In this document: positions 8,502 through 18,906 of the stretch, one piece after another
Numbering within the stretch: position 1 is the first letter of the stretch
Layout of the letters: the number at the start of each line of letters is the position of its first letter
Source of the DNA: Vibrio sinaloensis
GTDB taxonomy: Bacteria; Pseudomonadota; Gammaproteobacteria; Enterobacterales; Vibrionaceae
Length of the DNA: 64,000 nucleotides
NCBI RefSeq assembly: GCF_000808535.1
Contig: NZ_JWLV01000009.1
Coordinates: forward strand, 186,001 to 250,000
Reading direction: 5' to 3'
Notes under the pieces: model-generated
Seen by the model: only the letters and a program-made list of their open reading frames with translations
Told to the model about the DNA's origin: nothing
Database searches by the model: none
Made by a program: the position numbers and the translations under genes

Positions 8502-9335
8502 TTAGATTGCACCGTTAGCGAGTTCTGCTTGGGTCATAATTTCGAGCGTTTCACCCACTAACTTAACTTTCTGTTCAACCAATGCCGCCTTCACTTCCGG
8601 TGTCACACACGCTAACCACTCCGTCATTGGTTCATGATTGAACTTGTCCATTGGTCCCATCTCTGGGCTCCATTGACCTGAAATATTGACCGTCTCTTTT
8701 TGACCGTCCGTTGTTGAGTAGTACTGAAAGGCAAACTCAATAGATTTAGTCGGAGTTATGGTGCCAGAGGCTCCCCACGGGGCAGGTAATTCGAGCATTG
8801 GGCCAATAGGGTAACTCTCTCCCTCGATCTCAACAGTGGTCGCCTCTCCAATTGCAACTTCTGCATTGTTTGCTGACTCATTCACGCTAAAATCTTGTGC
8901 AGATGTCATAGTTCGAGGCCCCTGTGGTCTCCCCTGCTCTAAGAAAAACCGAACAACAGAGGGTTGAGCTTGTACCGCGATTCCGATCTCGCCGATCTGC
9001 TCCATACACTCTTCATGTGACAGTACACCTGACAGACCAACACCTTTGAGTAACTCATTTTGCTGTGTTCCAATCATGTGAAACTGGCCATCTGGTCCTG
9101 TAATTGACATAACCTGACCAACTGATGCTTTGTGGATTTCATACTTTTGCGTGGCAACGCCGCTGGTGCTCGCTTCAAAGCTTAGGCTACCGAAATTGTT
9201 CCAGCTATGCGGATTACTCCCTTCATTGTTAACGGTTAGCCAGCTTGGCGTTTCTACTGGTTCTGCTGTTTCAGCGTTAGCACAACCGACCACACTGGCA
9301 ACCAGGATTGTTAATAACGAAATCTTTGCTTTCAT
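8502..9335 (-). CDS. Uncharacterised lipoprotein
   Basis: A 277-residue predicted lipoprotein that I do not recognise. The N-terminus MKAKISLLTILVASVVGC is a lipoprotein signal with the lipidated Cys at residue 18; residues after it (ANAETAEP) lack an Asp at +2, so outer-membrane sorting is likely. The rest is soluble, Gly/Ser/Thr-rich and without membrane segments. It includes a Pro-rich stretch (EQGRPQGPRTM, about 145-155) and a C-terminal helix-rich tail. ATG at 9335 is chosen because it starts the signal peptide and follows GAGGT; an upstream extension of 12 codons is unlikely. It is flanked by satP (87 bp downstream) and the chitinase gene. Confidence 0.7.
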   Translation of the reverse strand: MKAKISLLTILVASVVGCANAETAEPVETPSWLTVNNEGSNPHSWNNFGSLSFEASTSGVATQKYEIHKASVGQVMSITGPDGQFHMIGTQQNELLKGVGLSGVLSHEECMEQIGEIGIAVQAQPSVVRFFLEQGRPQGPRTMTSAQDFSVNESANNAEVAIGEATTVEIEGESYPIGPMLELPAPWGASGTITPTKSIEFAFQYYSTTDGQKETVNISGQWSPEMGPMDKFNHEPMTEWLACVTPEVKAALVEQKVKLVGETLEIMTQAELANGAI

Positions 9336-9440
9336 CTTTATTACCTCTAAACCCAATAACTGATGCCGCAATTGTATAGAGATTCAGCAGAAGGTGCTGT
9401 AATGAAACGTAAGGGGAGTGTCGTGGGATTGTCACAGAGA

Positions 9441-9465
9441 AAGCAAGCCTCTAGGAGACTTGCTT
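9441..9465 (-). terminator. Probable terminator after the chitinase gene
   Basis: AAGCAAGCCTC and GAGACTTGCTT form an 11-bp stem with one mismatch. On the minus strand it is followed by TTTCTCTG, a weak T-tract. Confidence 0.5.
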
Positions 9466-9488
9466 ATATAGGGGTTAAAAGAGGTTAA

Positions 9489-11186
9489 CTACTGGCAGCT
9501 GATCTCATCCCAGAACCAGTTAGATTGTGTCGGGCTTTCCCACACTCCAGGTCCATTCTTGGCAATAAAGCATTTACCGTTGAATGTCACTTTCTCACCA
9601 TTGGCCACTTGTGTTACACCCGGCTCCCACTGGATAAAGGTATCTGGAACCGGAGTTGGTTCTGGAGTAGGCTCTGGGTCGGGTGTTGGAGTCGGCTCAG
9701 GATCTGGCGTAGGTGTTGGAACTGGATCCGGAGTAGGCTCAGTTGGCGTGCCGGCAATCAGTTCCCATGGTCCACCTAAGCTTGGATCATCCCCTTGAGT
9801 CCACCACTTCGCTTTGTACGTCGCGCCTTTGTAAGTCACCTGCTCACCGCCGGTATAAACTTTGTTTGCATCCCAATCAGTCCCCGTACCTGGGCCTGTG
9901 CCGGGATCAACAGGGTCAAGTTTTTCAACCACTCGAACCTCAGGCCAGCTTGAGTGAGAGCCGTAGAAGTTCGTTACACACTTCTCATAATCGCCCGGAA
10001 CCAAGGCAGAGTATGCCGTTTGGAATCCAACCAATTCACATTCAAATGAGTAACCACCAGGGCGATCAGCGTAGTACTTCCAGTTGCCATCCCAGTTGGT
10101 GTAAAGCACATCGGTCGCACCATTTAAGTTCAAGCTACCGTATGGAGTTTGTTGCCAACAGGTGTTCTTTTCATCTGCGCCAATAGGGATTTGATAATGG
10201 GCTGCCAAGCCTTCCCAGTAGCGGATTCGGTTAACTGGCTGCCCCTTATCTTTATTTTGCTCACCACACTCGATACCGCCGTTGATGATATTGATTGTGG
10301 TACCAAAACCGTAGCCGATACCTGCATCAATTTCGCGTTGAGAAGGCGTCCACGTTTTATCAATCACGTGCAGCATCGCTGGTTTTGGTGCTTGCGGGGT
10401 TAAAAAGAACCACACCGCAGAAGCAAGGTTCAACCATGAATCTGCGACTAAACCCGGGTTGTTTAGTAACACAGATGCGTCTCCGTCAAACATTACCTCA
10501 GAGAACGCGCCGTAGTTAAAGTGGTAAGAAAGCTGTTTTGCCCCACGCCCAAAGTAGCCCTGCCCTGCGGCACATGGCCATTTTCTGTTTTGCCAGTCAT
10601 TTTGACCACAGCCAGTGGTGTAGCCCTCTTGACCTTCAGACCAACCCATTTCACGGACATGAACCAAAGCTTGTTGCCACTCTTCTAGTGCCTGAGGGTT
10701 ATCTGAGATGTTGTCTTTGGCAATGTGGCCGCCCGTCTCTTGCGCAAAATGAGCAAAAGCAGTCACGATAGAGCGCTTACAAATCGCATCAGAATCACGG
10801 CCATCGGTATACTCCGCACAAAACGCAGGGAACTTACCAATCGCTTTCAGAAATCGAGTGTAGGTGTATTCTGGAGCGGCCATCTGAGTAAGAAAATCCC
10901 ACTCAGCTCGTGGAAAAACGCGTTCTGCGCGCTTAACGTTATCTGGGTTGGTGGCGAGCCCAGCATCGATCGCATCGACCACGGTATTTGGTGCCGTTCT
11001 TAATGCTTGCGACCATATGCCATACATCGGGTTTGATGTTTTTTGCTGCTCCGCTGCCGTAATGTCTGCGCGTGAGACCACATAGCCAGTTGGGTTCTGT
11101 GGATCGGGTTGAATGTTCATTGCCGCCCAAGCGGAAGAGCTCATACTCAACGCGCTGGCTACAGCAATAATAGGTAGGGTTTTCAT
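9489..11186 (-). CDS. Secreted modular GH19 chitinase with chitin-binding domains
   Basis: A 565-residue exported enzyme that hydrolyses chitin, an important carbon source for vibrios. A signal peptide occupies residues 1-21 (cleavage SAWA). The catalytic GH19 domain spans about 75-410, with putative acid Glu150 (AHFAQETGG) and the substrate-cleft signature [16 protein letters not shown] (211-226). A carbohydrate-binding module is at about 437-478 (aromatic residues in [18 protein letters not shown]). Then comes a Pro/Thr/Glu/Asp linker of TPDPEP-type repeats (481-514) and a second small chitin-binding-like module with two Cys (516-565, including NWFWDEISC). AAAGGAG precedes the ATG. A probable terminator follows, so it is a monocistronic gene. 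I recall a chitinase gene beside guaA in V. cholerae as well. Confidence 0.92.
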   Translation of the reverse strand: MKTLPIIAVASALSMSSSAWAAMNIQPDPQNPTGYVVSRADITAAEQQKTSNPMYGIWSQALRTAPNTVVDAIDAGLATNPDNVKRAERVFPRAEWDFLTQMAAPEYTYTRFLKAIGKFPAFCAEYTDGRDSDAICKRSIVTAFAHFAQETGGHIAKDNISDNPQALEEWQQALVHVREMGWSEGQEGYTTGCGQNDWQNRKWPCAAGQGYFGRGAKQLSYHFNYGAFSEVMFDGDASVLLNNPGLVADSWLNLASAVWFFLTPQAPKPAMLHVIDKTWTPSQREIDAGIGYGFGTTINIINGGIECGEQNKDKGQPVNRIRYWEGLAAHYQIPIGADEKNTCWQQTPYGSLNLNGATDVLYTNWDGNWKYYADRPGGYSFECELVGFQTAYSALVPGDYEKCVTNFYGSHSSWPEVRVVEKLDPVDPGTGPGTGTDWDANKVYTGGEQVTYKGATYKAKWWTQGDDPSLGGPWELIAGTPTEPTPDPVPTPTPDPEPTPTPDPEPTPEPTPVPDTFIQWEPGVTQVANGEKVTFNGKCFIAKNGPGVWESPTQSNWFWDEISCQ

Positions 11187-11333
11187 TATTTTACAACTCC
11201 TTTCGTTTCGAAGTTGTATGAGAATAGTTGAGGAGAGATCCGAATAGACTCAATCAAAAGTCAACTTGCGAGGCAAGGCCAAAAGCAACGTAATAAACCT
11301 TTACCTGTGTCGTAAGAATCGATAGCTGGGTTC

Positions 11334-11359
11334 AAAAAAACCAGCCTGAGGGCTGGTTT
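11334..11359 (-). terminator. Rho-independent terminator after guaA
   Basis: AAACCAGCC, four bases, GGCTGGTTT, followed on the minus strand by a run of T residues. This is the end of the guaB-guaA unit. Confidence 0.85.
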
Positions 11360-11394
11360 CATATGTGCTTAATTGCGTTCAATTTTCAGCAGAA

Positions 11395-12948
11395 TTATTC
11401 CCACTCAATTGTCGCTGGTGGCTTACCAGAAATGTCGTAAACGACACGGGAAATACCGTCAACTTCGTTGATAATACGGTTAGAAACCTTACCTAAGAAG
11501 TCATATGGTAGGTGCGCCCAATGCGCTGTCATAAAGTCGATTGTTTCAACAGCACGTAGCGATACAACCCAATCGTACTTACGCCCATCGCCCATTACGC
11601 CAACCGAACGTACTGGTAGGAATACCGTGAACGCTTGAGAGACTTTGTTGTATAGGTCAGCAGCGTGCAGCTCTTCAATGAAGATAGCATCAGCACGACG
11701 TAGCAAGTCACAGTACTCTTTCTTGATTTCGCCAAGAACGCGAACACCTAGACCAGGACCAGGGAATGGGTGGCGGTAAAGCATGTTGTAAGGTAGACCT
11801 AGCTCTAGACCGATCTTACGCACTTCATCTTTGAACAGCTCACGTAGTGGCTCAACAAGACCCATTTCCATATCATCTGGCAAACCGCCAACGTTATGGT
11901 GAGATTTGATTACGTGCGCTTTACCTGTCTTAGATGCCGCTGATTCGATGACGTCTGGGTAGATAGTACCCTGAGCTAGCCATTTAGCATTCTTAAGCTT
12001 CTTAGACTCTTCATCAAATACGTCTACGAATACGTGACCAATTGTCTTACGCTTCTCTTCTGGATCAGATTTACCTTCAAGTGCTTTTAGGAAGCGATCT
12101 TCAGCATCAACTTTAATGATGTTTAGGCCGAACTGGTCGCCAAACATATCCATTACTTGCTGGCCTTCGTTCAAACGAAGCAGACCGTTATCAACGAATA
12201 CACACGTTAACTTGTCGCCGATTGCACGGTGAACCAACATAGCAACAACCGATGAATCAACACCACCAGAAAGACCTAGGATAACTTCGTCATCACCCAC
12301 TTGCTCTTTAATACGAGCAACTGCATCTTCGATGATAGATTCAGAAGTCCAAAGACGCTCACAGCCACATACGCCAAGAACAAAGTTCTCTAGCATTTGC
12401 AGACCGTTTTTAGTGTGCGTTACTTCTGGGTGGAACTGAACGCCGTAGTATTTCTTCTCTTCGTTCGCCATCGCAGCGTAAGGGCACGTGTCTGTCTCGC
12501 CAACTTTCACGAAACCTTGAGGGATTTCTACTACTTTATCACCGTGGCTCATCCAAACGTCTTGTGATGCTTCTAGATCTTTAAAGATCGAAGACTCACC
12601 AGAAACCTGAACCGCTGCGTAACCGAATTCACGCTCATCAGACGTTGAAACTTTACCACCTAGCTGCTCTGCCATGGTTTGCATGCCGTAACATACACCA
12701 AGAACAGGAACACCTGAGTCAAATACATATTGAGGAGCGCGTGGAGAGTTGTCTTCTGTAACACTCTCAGGCCCACCAGATAGGATGATTCCATCTGGGT
12801 TGAATTCACGAATATCCGCTTCTTCTACATCCCAGCTCCAAAGCTCACAGTAAACGCCGATTTCACGTACGCGGCGTGCTACTAGTTGAGTGTACTGAGA
12901 ACCGAAGTCCAAGATCAGAATACGTTGGTCATGGATATTTTTAGTCAT
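11395..12948 (-). CDS. guaA: GMP synthase (glutamine-hydrolysing)
   Basis: A 517-residue cytosolic enzyme that converts XMP to GMP with ATP and glutamine. The class I glutamine amidotransferase half has the catalytic triad Cys86 (VLGVCYGMQ), His173 and Glu175 (QFHPEVTH). The ATP pyrophosphatase half starts near 205 with the P-loop [10 protein letters not shown] (225-233) and ends with the dimerisation domain (PPATIEWE at the C-terminus). All catalytic residues are present. It follows guaB after 115 bp that contain a hairpin and a PurR-like operator, so guaA can probably be transcribed both with guaB and on its own. Confidence 0.98.
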   Translation of the reverse strand: MTKNIHDQRILILDFGSQYTQLVARRVREIGVYCELWSWDVEEADIREFNPDGIILSGGPESVTEDNSPRAPQYVFDSGVPVLGVCYGMQTMAEQLGGKVSTSDEREFGYAAVQVSGESSIFKDLEASQDVWMSHGDKVVEIPQGFVKVGETDTCPYAAMANEEKKYYGVQFHPEVTHTKNGLQMLENFVLGVCGCERLWTSESIIEDAVARIKEQVGDDEVILGLSGGVDSSVVAMLVHRAIGDKLTCVFVDNGLLRLNEGQQVMDMFGDQFGLNIIKVDAEDRFLKALEGKSDPEEKRKTIGHVFVDVFDEESKKLKNAKWLAQGTIYPDVIESAASKTGKAHVIKSHHNVGGLPDDMEMGLVEPLRELFKDEVRKIGLELGLPYNMLYRHPFPGPGLGVRVLGEIKKEYCDLLRRADAIFIEELHAADLYNKVSQAFTVFLPVRSVGVMGDGRKYDWVVSLRAVETIDFMTAHWAHLPYDFLGKVSNRIINEVDGISRVVYDISGKPPATIEWE

Positions 12949-12982
12949 TTTGAGCAGTCTTATAAGCTAGGTTATTAAAACG

Positions 12983-13002
12983 GAGGCGAGTGTACTCGCC
13001 TC
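12983..13002 (-). terminator. Hairpin between guaB and guaA
   Basis: GAGGCGAG, four bases, CTCGCCTC, followed on the minus strand by CGTTTTAATA. It may partly terminate guaB transcription or mark the mRNA 3' end. Confidence 0.5.
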
Positions 13003-13023
13003 TTCTTAATGCTTCAAGGAAAA

Positions 13024-13039
13024 AAGCAAACGTTTACGT
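13024..13039. promoter_or_regulatory. PurR-like operator upstream of guaA
   Basis: AAGCAAACGTTTACGT matches the PurR consensus ACGCAAACGTTTGCGT at 14 of 16 positions. It lies 75 bp before the guaA start and just after the guaB stop. Purine repression of guaA would be consistent with known PurR regulation. Confidence 0.6.
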
Positions 13040-13063
13040 TAGGTGTATAAATCTCTAGCGAGA

Positions 13064-14527
13064 TTAACCTAGACGGTAGTTTGGTGCTTCCTTGGTTATT
13101 TGAACGTCGTGTACGTGAGACTCTTTCATGCCTGCACCTGAGATACGAACGAATTCAGCTTTCGTACGCATATCTTCAATGGTTGCGCTGCCTGTTAGAC
13201 CCATGCTTGAACGTAGACCACCCATTTGTTGGTGAACGATCTCTTTTAGGCGACCTTTGTATGCGATACGGCCTTCGATACCTTCTGGTACTAGCTTGTC
13301 TGCTGCATTGTCAGACTGGAAGTAACGGTCAGAAGAACCTTGAGACATAGCGCCAAGTGACCCCATGCCGCGGTAAGCTTTGTATGAGCGGCCGTTGTAT
13401 AGGATTACTTCGCCTGGTGCTTCTTCAGTACCTGCGAACATTGAACCAACCATGACACAAGATGCGCCCGCTACGATTGCTTTACAGATGTCACCTGAGA
13501 AACGAATACCACCGTCAGCGATCACTGGAATACCGTACTCGTTTGCCACTTCTGCAGCATCTGCGATTGCAGTAACTTGAGGAACACCCACCCCCGTTAC
13601 GATACGAGTTGTACAGATAGAGCCAGGGCCAATACCCACTTTCACTGCGCTTACGCCAGCTTCGATAAGTGCTTTGGCACCTGCGCCTGTCGCAACGTTA
13701 CCACCGATGATGTCTAGATCTGGGTATGCTGCGCGAGTTTCGCGGATACGGTTAAGAACGCCTTCAGAGTGACCGTGTGAAGAGTCAATCAGTAGTACGT
13801 CAACGCCTGCTTCAACTAGAGCTTTAACACGCTCTTCGTTGCCAGCGCCAGCACCAACTGCTGCGCCGACGCGCAGACGACCTTGTGCATCTTTACATGC
13901 GTTAGGCTTACGCTCTGCTTTATGGAAATCTTTTGCGGTGATCATACCGGTTAGTTGGAACTCGTCGTTTACAACCAGTACTTTTTCAACACGCGCTTTG
14001 TGCATTTTCTCTTGAACTTCTTCGCGAGTTGCACCTTCTTTTACCGCTGCAAGGCGCTCTTTTGGCGTCATTACAACTTCAACTTTCTTAGAAAGGTCTG
14101 TAACAAAGCGAACGTCACGGCCAGTAATGATACCAACAAGTTCATTGTTGTCCGTCACTACTGGGAAACCTGCAAAACCGTGCTTTTCTGTAAGTGCAAC
14201 AACATCTGCAATTGTCGCATCCGGATTTACGGTTACTGGGTGAGAAACCACGCCCGCTTCGTAAATCTTCACCTGGTGAACCATCTGAGCTTGCTGCTCA
14301 ATAGACATGTTCTTGTGGATAAAGCCAATGCCACCCTCTTGCGCTAGCGCGATTGCTAGACGAGCTTCAGTAACAGTGTCCATAGACGCTGAAATCATTG
14401 GGATGTTTAGGGTGATGTTCTTAGTAAGCTGAGTGCGAAGATCAGCTGTGTTTGGGAGAACGGTGGAGTGTGCTGGCACAAGGAGTACGTCATCGAATGT
14501 CAGCGCTTCTTTGGCAATTCTTAGCAT
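13064..14527 (-). CDS. guaB: IMP dehydrogenase
   Basis: A 487-residue enzyme that oxidises IMP to XMP with NAD+, the committed step of GMP synthesis. The TIM-barrel catalytic core is interrupted by a pair of CBS domains at about residues 90-205. The catalytic loop [10 protein letters not shown] has Cys305, the same position as in E. coli. The ATG at 14527 ([16 protein letters not shown]) gives the usual family N-terminus; an upstream in-frame start would add a non-conserved 16 residues. It is divergently transcribed from xseA, as in E. coli, and is followed by guaA. Confidence 0.98.
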   Translation of the reverse strand: MLRIAKEALTFDDVLLVPAHSTVLPNTADLRTQLTKNITLNIPMISASMDTVTEARLAIALAQEGGIGFIHKNMSIEQQAQMVHQVKIYEAGVVSHPVTVNPDATIADVVALTEKHGFAGFPVVTDNNELVGIITGRDVRFVTDLSKKVEVVMTPKERLAAVKEGATREEVQEKMHKARVEKVLVVNDEFQLTGMITAKDFHKAERKPNACKDAQGRLRVGAAVGAGAGNEERVKALVEAGVDVLLIDSSHGHSEGVLNRIRETRAAYPDLDIIGGNVATGAGAKALIEAGVSAVKVGIGPGSICTTRIVTGVGVPQVTAIADAAEVANEYGIPVIADGGIRFSGDICKAIVAGASCVMVGSMFAGTEEAPGEVILYNGRSYKAYRGMGSLGAMSQGSSDRYFQSDNAADKLVPEGIEGRIAYKGRLKEIVHQQMGGLRSSMGLTGSATIEDMRTKAEFVRISGAGMKESHVHDVQITKEAPNYRLG

Positions 14528-14642
14528 TTGCAATATCTCACAATTAGAGGAGTAAAAAGAACAATCCAATCTCATCGTTTCGCATAATGAGGGTAACCGA
14601 TTTTAGGTTGTTGGCTACATTTGGATTAGATATTGCGGACGG

Positions 14643-14671
14643 ATTATACGGCTTACGTAATCGCTTGACCA
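14643..14671 (-). promoter_or_regulatory. Candidate guaB promoter
   Basis: On the minus strand a TATAAT -10 (14643-14648) is preceded at 17 bp by TGGTCA (14666-14671). The leader would be about 110 bases long. The -35 match is poor. Confidence 0.45.
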
Positions 14672-14691
14672 CAAATTTTTTAATTTTTTTC

Positions 14692-14719
14692 TTGCATTTA
14701 CCCCCTTGCTATGTATTAT
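14692..14719 (+). promoter_or_regulatory. Candidate xseA promoter
   Basis: TTGCAT (14692-14697), a 16-bp spacer and TATTAT (14714-14719) lie just upstream of the xseA TTG start, which would give a short leader. Confidence 0.5.
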
Positions 14720-14759
14720 ATTGCCGCTAATTTCCATACTCACGTCTACGGAATTAGTC

Positions 14760-16091
14760 TTGTCTTCTCTGACCAATCAAAATATCTTCACGGTTTCTCG
14801 TCTTAATTCTGAAGTACGCCTGTTACTAGAAAATGAAATGGGTATCGTTTGGTTGGTGGGTGAAATCTCTAACTTCTCCGCTCCGGTTTCTGGACACTGG
14901 TACCTCACTCTTAAAGATTCTCGCGCTCAAGTAAAATGCGCCATGTTTCGTGGTAACAATCGCCGCGTTACGTTCAAGCCGCAAAATGGTAACCAAGTAT
15001 TGGTTAAAGCCCGTTTATCGCTTTACGAGCCTCGTGGTGACTACCAACTGATTATTGAAAGCATGCAGCCTGAAGGTGATGGGCGATTACAACAGCAGTT
15101 TGATGAGCTAAAAATGAAGCTGGCGGGAGAAGGCTTGTTTGCTCAAACCAATAAGCAGCCTTTGCCAGAGCATCCAAAATGCGTGGGTATTGTCACCTCT
15201 AAAACTGGGGCGGCACTGTTCGATATTCTTGATGTACTTAAACGTCGCGATCCTTCTCTTCCTGTCGTCATCTACCCGACCATGGTGCAAGGTGAAGAGG
15301 CGGCCATTCAGATTGCTCAAGCAATTGGTTGTGCCAATAGCCGTAATGAGTGTGATGTATTGATTGTCGGTCGTGGTGGAGGCTCCTTAGAAGACCTTTG
15401 GTGTTTCAATAATGAAATCTTGGCGAGAACGATAGCGGCGAGCCAAATTCCAATCATCAGTGCCGTTGGGCATGAGATTGATGTCACCATCGCCGATTTT
15501 GTTGCCGATATGCGCGCACCGACGCCTTCTGCTGCTGCAGAGTTAGTCAGCCGCGACAACAGTCATAAAGATCAAGCCATTGCGAGCCGCCGGCATAAGC
15601 TCGCCAGTGCAATGCGCCACTACCTATCGCAACATAAGCAAACCAATGCAAGTCTACTGCATCGCTTAGAAAAGCAGCATCCTCGTCATCAATTGCAAAG
15701 CCAAAGCCAGCAACTGGATGATCTGGACATGCGCCTACAGCGAGGGATGGAGCGCTATCTCAGCAGCCGAGCTCAGAAGATTGAGCGCCAGCAGCATAAA
15801 CTGCAGCTTCATTCACCTATCAAGCGCCTCAATGAACAAGCCTCTTCACTGCAAAGGCTCGAACAAAAACTGTTGGATGCGATGGATAGAAAACTGCTGA
15901 ACACGCGCCATCAACTGGCTTTGGCTGCAGAAAAACTGGATACGGTTAGCCCACTCGCTACACTCAAGCGCGGCTATTCAATTACACAAAATCAACAAGG
16001 CGACGTCATTACTAAGGCGTCACAAACCAAAACGGGCGACACCTTGGTCACCCGTTTGTCTGATGGTGAAATTCGTTCCACCGTCCATTAA
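14760..16091 (+). CDS. xseA: Exodeoxyribonuclease VII large subunit
   Basis: A 443-residue cytosolic subunit of exonuclease VII, which degrades single-stranded DNA from either end together with XseB (not in this window). An N-terminal OB-fold (about 1-100, [15 protein letters not shown] and [19 protein letters not shown]) is followed by the catalytic domain (about 120-310) with [12 protein letters not shown] and [28 protein letters not shown], here split over two motifs, and a long coiled-coil tail. The start is taken as TTG at 14760 ([15 protein letters not shown]) because it matches the family N-terminus; farther-upstream TTG codons would add a hydrophobic, non-conserved extension. It is divergent from guaB and convergent with yfgJ, as in E. 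coli. Confidence 0.93.
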   Translation: MSSLTNQNIFTVSRLNSEVRLLLENEMGIVWLVGEISNFSAPVSGHWYLTLKDSRAQVKCAMFRGNNRRVTFKPQNGNQVLVKARLSLYEPRGDYQLIIESMQPEGDGRLQQQFDELKMKLAGEGLFAQTNKQPLPEHPKCVGIVTSKTGAALFDILDVLKRRDPSLPVVIYPTMVQGEEAAIQIAQAIGCANSRNECDVLIVGRGGGSLEDLWCFNNEILARTIAASQIPIISAVGHEIDVTIADFVADMRAPTPSAAAELVSRDNSHKDQAIASRRHKLASAMRHYLSQHKQTNASLLHRLEKQHPRHQLQSQSQQLDDLDMRLQRGMERYLSSRAQKIERQQHKLQLHSPIKRLNEQASSLQRLEQKLLDAMDRKLLNTRHQLALAAEKLDTVSPLATLKRGYSITQNQQGDVITKASQTKTGDTLVTRLSDGEIRSTVH

Positions 16092-16101
16092 GCGCCGCTC
16101 T

Positions 16102-16323
16102 CTAATTAGCTTGAAACTCGAAGCGCACTCGAGATTTAGACTTCAACTCGTTGCAAGTATTGCAAAAATAGTTCGCCGCACCACACGCTTGCAGTTTTTC
16201 TAGCTGCGCATTGCAGTCTGGGCAAAACCCGACTTTTGTATAATCGATATCGCATTGATTACAGTGGTAATGCCCTTGCCACTCCAACTCTTGCTCACAT
16301 GTTGGACAATGATTTTCGTTCAT
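16102..16323 (-). CDS. yfgJ: Small zinc-ribbon protein (YfgJ family)
   Basis: A 73-residue protein with four Cys-pair knuckles (CPTC, CNQC, CPDC, CNTC), consistent with two zinc ribbons of the rubredoxin-like YfgJ/DUF1407 type. The motif LEKLQACGAANYFC matches the E. coli protein closely from memory. Function is unknown. Its position next to xseA is also as in E. coli, where der follows; here a two-component system, a transporter and an editing protein separate it from der. Confidence 0.82.
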   Translation of the reverse strand: MNENHCPTCEQELEWQGHYHCNQCDIDYTKVGFCPDCNAQLEKLQACGAANYFCNTCNELKSKSRVRFEFQAN

Positions 16324-16655
16324 TGGTGACCCCTCAACTCTTTATTTACTTGTCACTTTAAGGTTTTGTGCTCTTGTTACTATGATCTGGCTCATAGGCA
16401 AATCAATCACTCTCCTCTCTAACTCACACAGAATTAAAGATCGAAACAAGATCATCGGCTAAATCCATTTTGATCAGCGATCTGCCTCAATAAGAATATT
16501 TATATCACCACACACCGAAAGCATAAGTTACATGTGCTGCATTTGAATTTTAAAAAGGATAAAACACCAATACTAGTTAAATTAAAAGACAAAACAGAAT
16601 TTAATAAAAAGATCGTATTTTAGAAACCTTGATTTACAGATAACCGTAATTCAAG
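16324..16655. other. 332-bp gap between yfgJ and the response regulator
   Basis: AT-rich non-coding DNA. An imperfect hairpin (CTTGATTTAC near 16629 pairing with GTAATTCAAG near 16654, one mismatch) lies just after the response-regulator stop on the minus strand and may be a weak terminator. I see no ORF, tRNA or other recognisable element in the rest; the yfgJ promoter should be here. Confidence 0.5.
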
Positions 16656-17327
16656 TTATAGCTCGAAACGTATCCGGCGGTAAATCCGCGTAGGGCGCCC
16701 TACCTTTCCATGAGCCAAAAAGGCTTCAAGCTCGCCTTGCTCTACACCTTTATCTAGATAACGTCTTGCGGTGCTCTTGCTGATAGAAAAACTCTCAGCG
16801 ATCGCACTAACGCTGAGTTCCACATTCGCATGATAAAACTCATCCAAAATTTGCTTCAAAGTATGGGCATCGGTTGACGACTTTTTGTTACTCGGCACTC
16901 CTTTCTGAAACAACGCATCAAGCTCTCCTTGCGCAAGGCTTATTCCATGACTCAAGGTGTGTTGAACCAGCGCGAACTTCTCTAAACTTTGGGCAAAGCG
17001 TTGATAATCGAGTGGTTTGACCAAATAATCGAGTGCGCCGCAACGCAACGCTTTTTGCACGGTTTCAACATCGTTCGCCGCAGTCACTAAAATGCTTTCC
17101 GGCGGGTTGGGAAGTTTGCGCATCTGTTGCAGAAAATCAATTCCTAAACCATCCGGAAGGTAATTGTCGATAATCACGAGATCGAAAACGGTTTGCGCCA
17201 GTTTGGAGTGCGCTTGGGCAAGATTCTCCGCAATCGCTAACACCTGAAAGCGATTATCTCGGCTAATAAATTGGCTGTGCAACGCAGCGATATTTCGGTC
17301 ATCTTCAATAATCAGTACATTAAACAC
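16656..17327 (-). CDS. Response regulator of the CitB/DcuR family
   Basis: A 223-residue DNA-binding response regulator. The receiver domain (1-120) has acidic residues D9/D10, phospho-acceptor Asp54 (LVIIDNYLPDG) and Lys104 (YLVKPLDY). The C-terminal helix-turn-helix (about 170-195, LSVSAIAESFSISKSTARRY) is of the CitB/DcuR/DpiA type. The start is GTG at 17327, eight bases inside the upstream kinase gene, with a strong GGAGGAA ribosome site; longer readings extend wholly into the kinase in another frame. It presumably activates the divergent SLC13 transporter gene in response to a di- or tricarboxylate. Confidence 0.87.
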   Translation of the reverse strand: MFNVLIIEDDRNIAALHSQFISRDNRFQVLAIAENLAQAHSKLAQTVFDLVIIDNYLPDGLGIDFLQQMRKLPNPPESILVTAANDVETVQKALRCGALDYLVKPLDYQRFAQSLEKFALVQHTLSHGISLAQGELDALFQKGVPSNKKSSTDAHTLKQILDEFYHANVELSVSAIAESFSISKSTARRYLDKGVEQGELEAFLAHGKVGRPTRIYRRIRFEL

Positions 17328-18906
17328 CTTGTTCCTCCGGAAAATAGACCGTAAACACGGTTTCATCACAATCACTATCCATTTCCATGTATCCACTAGC
17401 TTCTTCGACAATCGACTGGACCAAATGCAAGCCAATGCCATGATCACGGAACTCACCTTTCGTGGTGTATCCAAGCTGGCATAAAACATCCAGCCCAACA
17501 TTAATCACTGGCCCATTATTGGCAACAGCCAGTATGCGCTCGTATTCCGTTTGATACATTGCAATGCGGATTTGCCCGTTATCCACTCGATGAAGTGCCT
17601 CAATGCTGTTGCTGACTAAATTCCCGACTAGGGTACTGAGCAGCTGTTCATCCAGCTTGCTGGGCAGTGAACGCCATCCATTTAACTCATTGAGATCAAC
17701 ATGAATACCACGCTCTGACGCTTTACCTAAGTTGGCAAGTAACAATCCCGATACCAAAGGTAAAGATTGCAACTGAGCGAGTCTATCCATATTGGCTTGG
17801 CTTTCTTGCGCCTGTGACAACAAGACTTCTAGCGCTTGTTCAGCGTGGCCAAGTTGCAATAACCCCGTCACCGTCGATAACTTGTTCTGATATTCATGCC
17901 GAGTAACGCGAATTGAGTCTAGATAACTGCTCACTTGGGAAATTTTGTTCGATAGCAGCTGCAACTCTTTTTGCGCCCGCAAGCTAAACACCGCCCCGTC
18001 ACTACGATGATCGACCTGCAAGGTGACTCTTGTTAGCACCAGATTCATGCCATTTACCCGAACAAGCTGGTCGATAAAGTCCTCTCCCGACAAGGCAAAT
18101 GCTGCACTATCAGGAATGTAGAATTCAACAGGCAGAGGAAGCGTCGCATCAGGTGGAATACTCAGTAGCTGCCTTGCGCTGTCATTTGCGAGATAAATCT
18201 CCCCGCGACAGTTAACCGCAACCAGTCCCTCATGAGCGGCTTGCAAGACACCTTGACTGGTGCGCAATGCTTGCTGTAGCTGCCAGGGCTCCAAATGCTG
18301 CATTTTGTCACGCACATAGCGTGAGAATCGCCATGCGGCTAGGCCTGAAACAAGTAAACTGAAGCCAGCAAATAAAAGTAGCGGAGAGAGCATTTGATCG
18401 TTGAGAACCGCGATGGATTGTTTCAAGTAACCCACTTTGATCATCCCGATAACTTCACCTTTGTGACCAAAAAGCGGAGTAATGTAGCGCACCGAAGGGC
18501 CAAGTGAGCCAACGCTATGTGATAGGTAAGACTCCCCCGTTTCAAGAGCATGTTCGATGTCGCCACCGACAACTGGAAAACCGATTCGGCTTTTTACGGG
18601 GTGTGCCAAGCGAATACCGTTTTTATCGCTCACGGTAATAAAATCAGCATCGGTCGCTTTTTGCAGCTGCTCTACAATACTTGTCACCGCAACGGCGTCT
18701 TGCCTAGCCACGGCATCAAGCAGTGATGGCAGACGCGACAGTTGTTGAGACTGAACTTGCGCTCTGAGCGCGACTTGCTCTGCCAACACTTGGTTCAAGC
18801 GCTCCGTGCTCATTAACCACCATCCAACAGAACCCAAAGAAAGTGCGCCGCACAACAGCAGAGTCAAATGCATGGTGAAAGAGCGAGGGAATAGTTGTGT
18901 TGCCAT
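17320..18906 (-). CDS. Sensor histidine kinase of the CitA/DcuS family
   Basis: A 528-residue membrane sensor. TM1 is at about 13-33, a periplasmic PASp/Cache sensor at 40-172 with the carboxylate-sensor signature FITVSDKNGIRLAHP (89-103), TM2 at about 173-195, a cytoplasmic PAS at 215-310, and the DcuS-type phospho-acceptor His337 in RHEYQNKL. ATP-binding motifs are LVGNLVSNSIEA (426-437) and DHGIGL (488-493). It overlaps the regulator gene by 8 bp and is divergent from an SLC13 transporter gene. Family members detect citrate, malate, succinate or fumarate; which one cannot be told here. Confidence 0.9.
   Translation of the reverse strand: MATQLFPRSFTMHLTLLLCGALSLGSVGWWLMSTERLNQVLAEQVALRAQVQSQQLSRLPSLLDAVARQDAVAVTSIVEQLQKATDADFITVSDKNGIRLAHPVKSRIGFPVVGGDIEHALETGESYLSHSVGSLGPSVRYITPLFGHKGEVIGMIKVGYLKQSIAVLNDQMLSPLLLFAGFSLLVSGLAAWRFSRYVRDKMQHLEPWQLQQALRTSQGVLQAAHEGLVAVNCRGEIYLANDSARQLLSIPPDATLPLPVEFYIPDSAAFALSGEDFIDQLVRVNGMNLVLTRVTLQVDHRSDGAVFSLRAQKELQLLSNKISQVSSYLDSIRVTRHEYQNKLSTVTGLLQLGHAEQALEVLLSQAQESQANMDRLAQLQSLPLVSGLLLANLGKASERGIHVDLNELNGWRSLPSKLDEQLLSTLVGNLVSNSIEALHRVDNGQIRIAMYQTEYERILAVANNGPVINVGLDVLCQLGYTTKGEFRDHGIGLHLVQSIVEEASGYMEMDSDCDETVFTVYFPEEQGV

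Noticed and set aside
9655..9735. Tandem DNA repeats considered as a CRISPR or minisatellite
   Set aside because: The units are short, in frame, without spacers and encode the TPDPEP linker of the chitinase.
9525..9798. Plus-strand ORFs with Gly/Ser/Val or Trp/Arg repeats
   Set aside because: They are antisense readings of the repeat linker of the GH19 chitinase, which explains their repeats.
12983..13002. The perfect hairpin considered as a full guaB terminator
   Set aside because: It was kept only as a partial terminator because its T-tract is interrupted and guaA follows closely.
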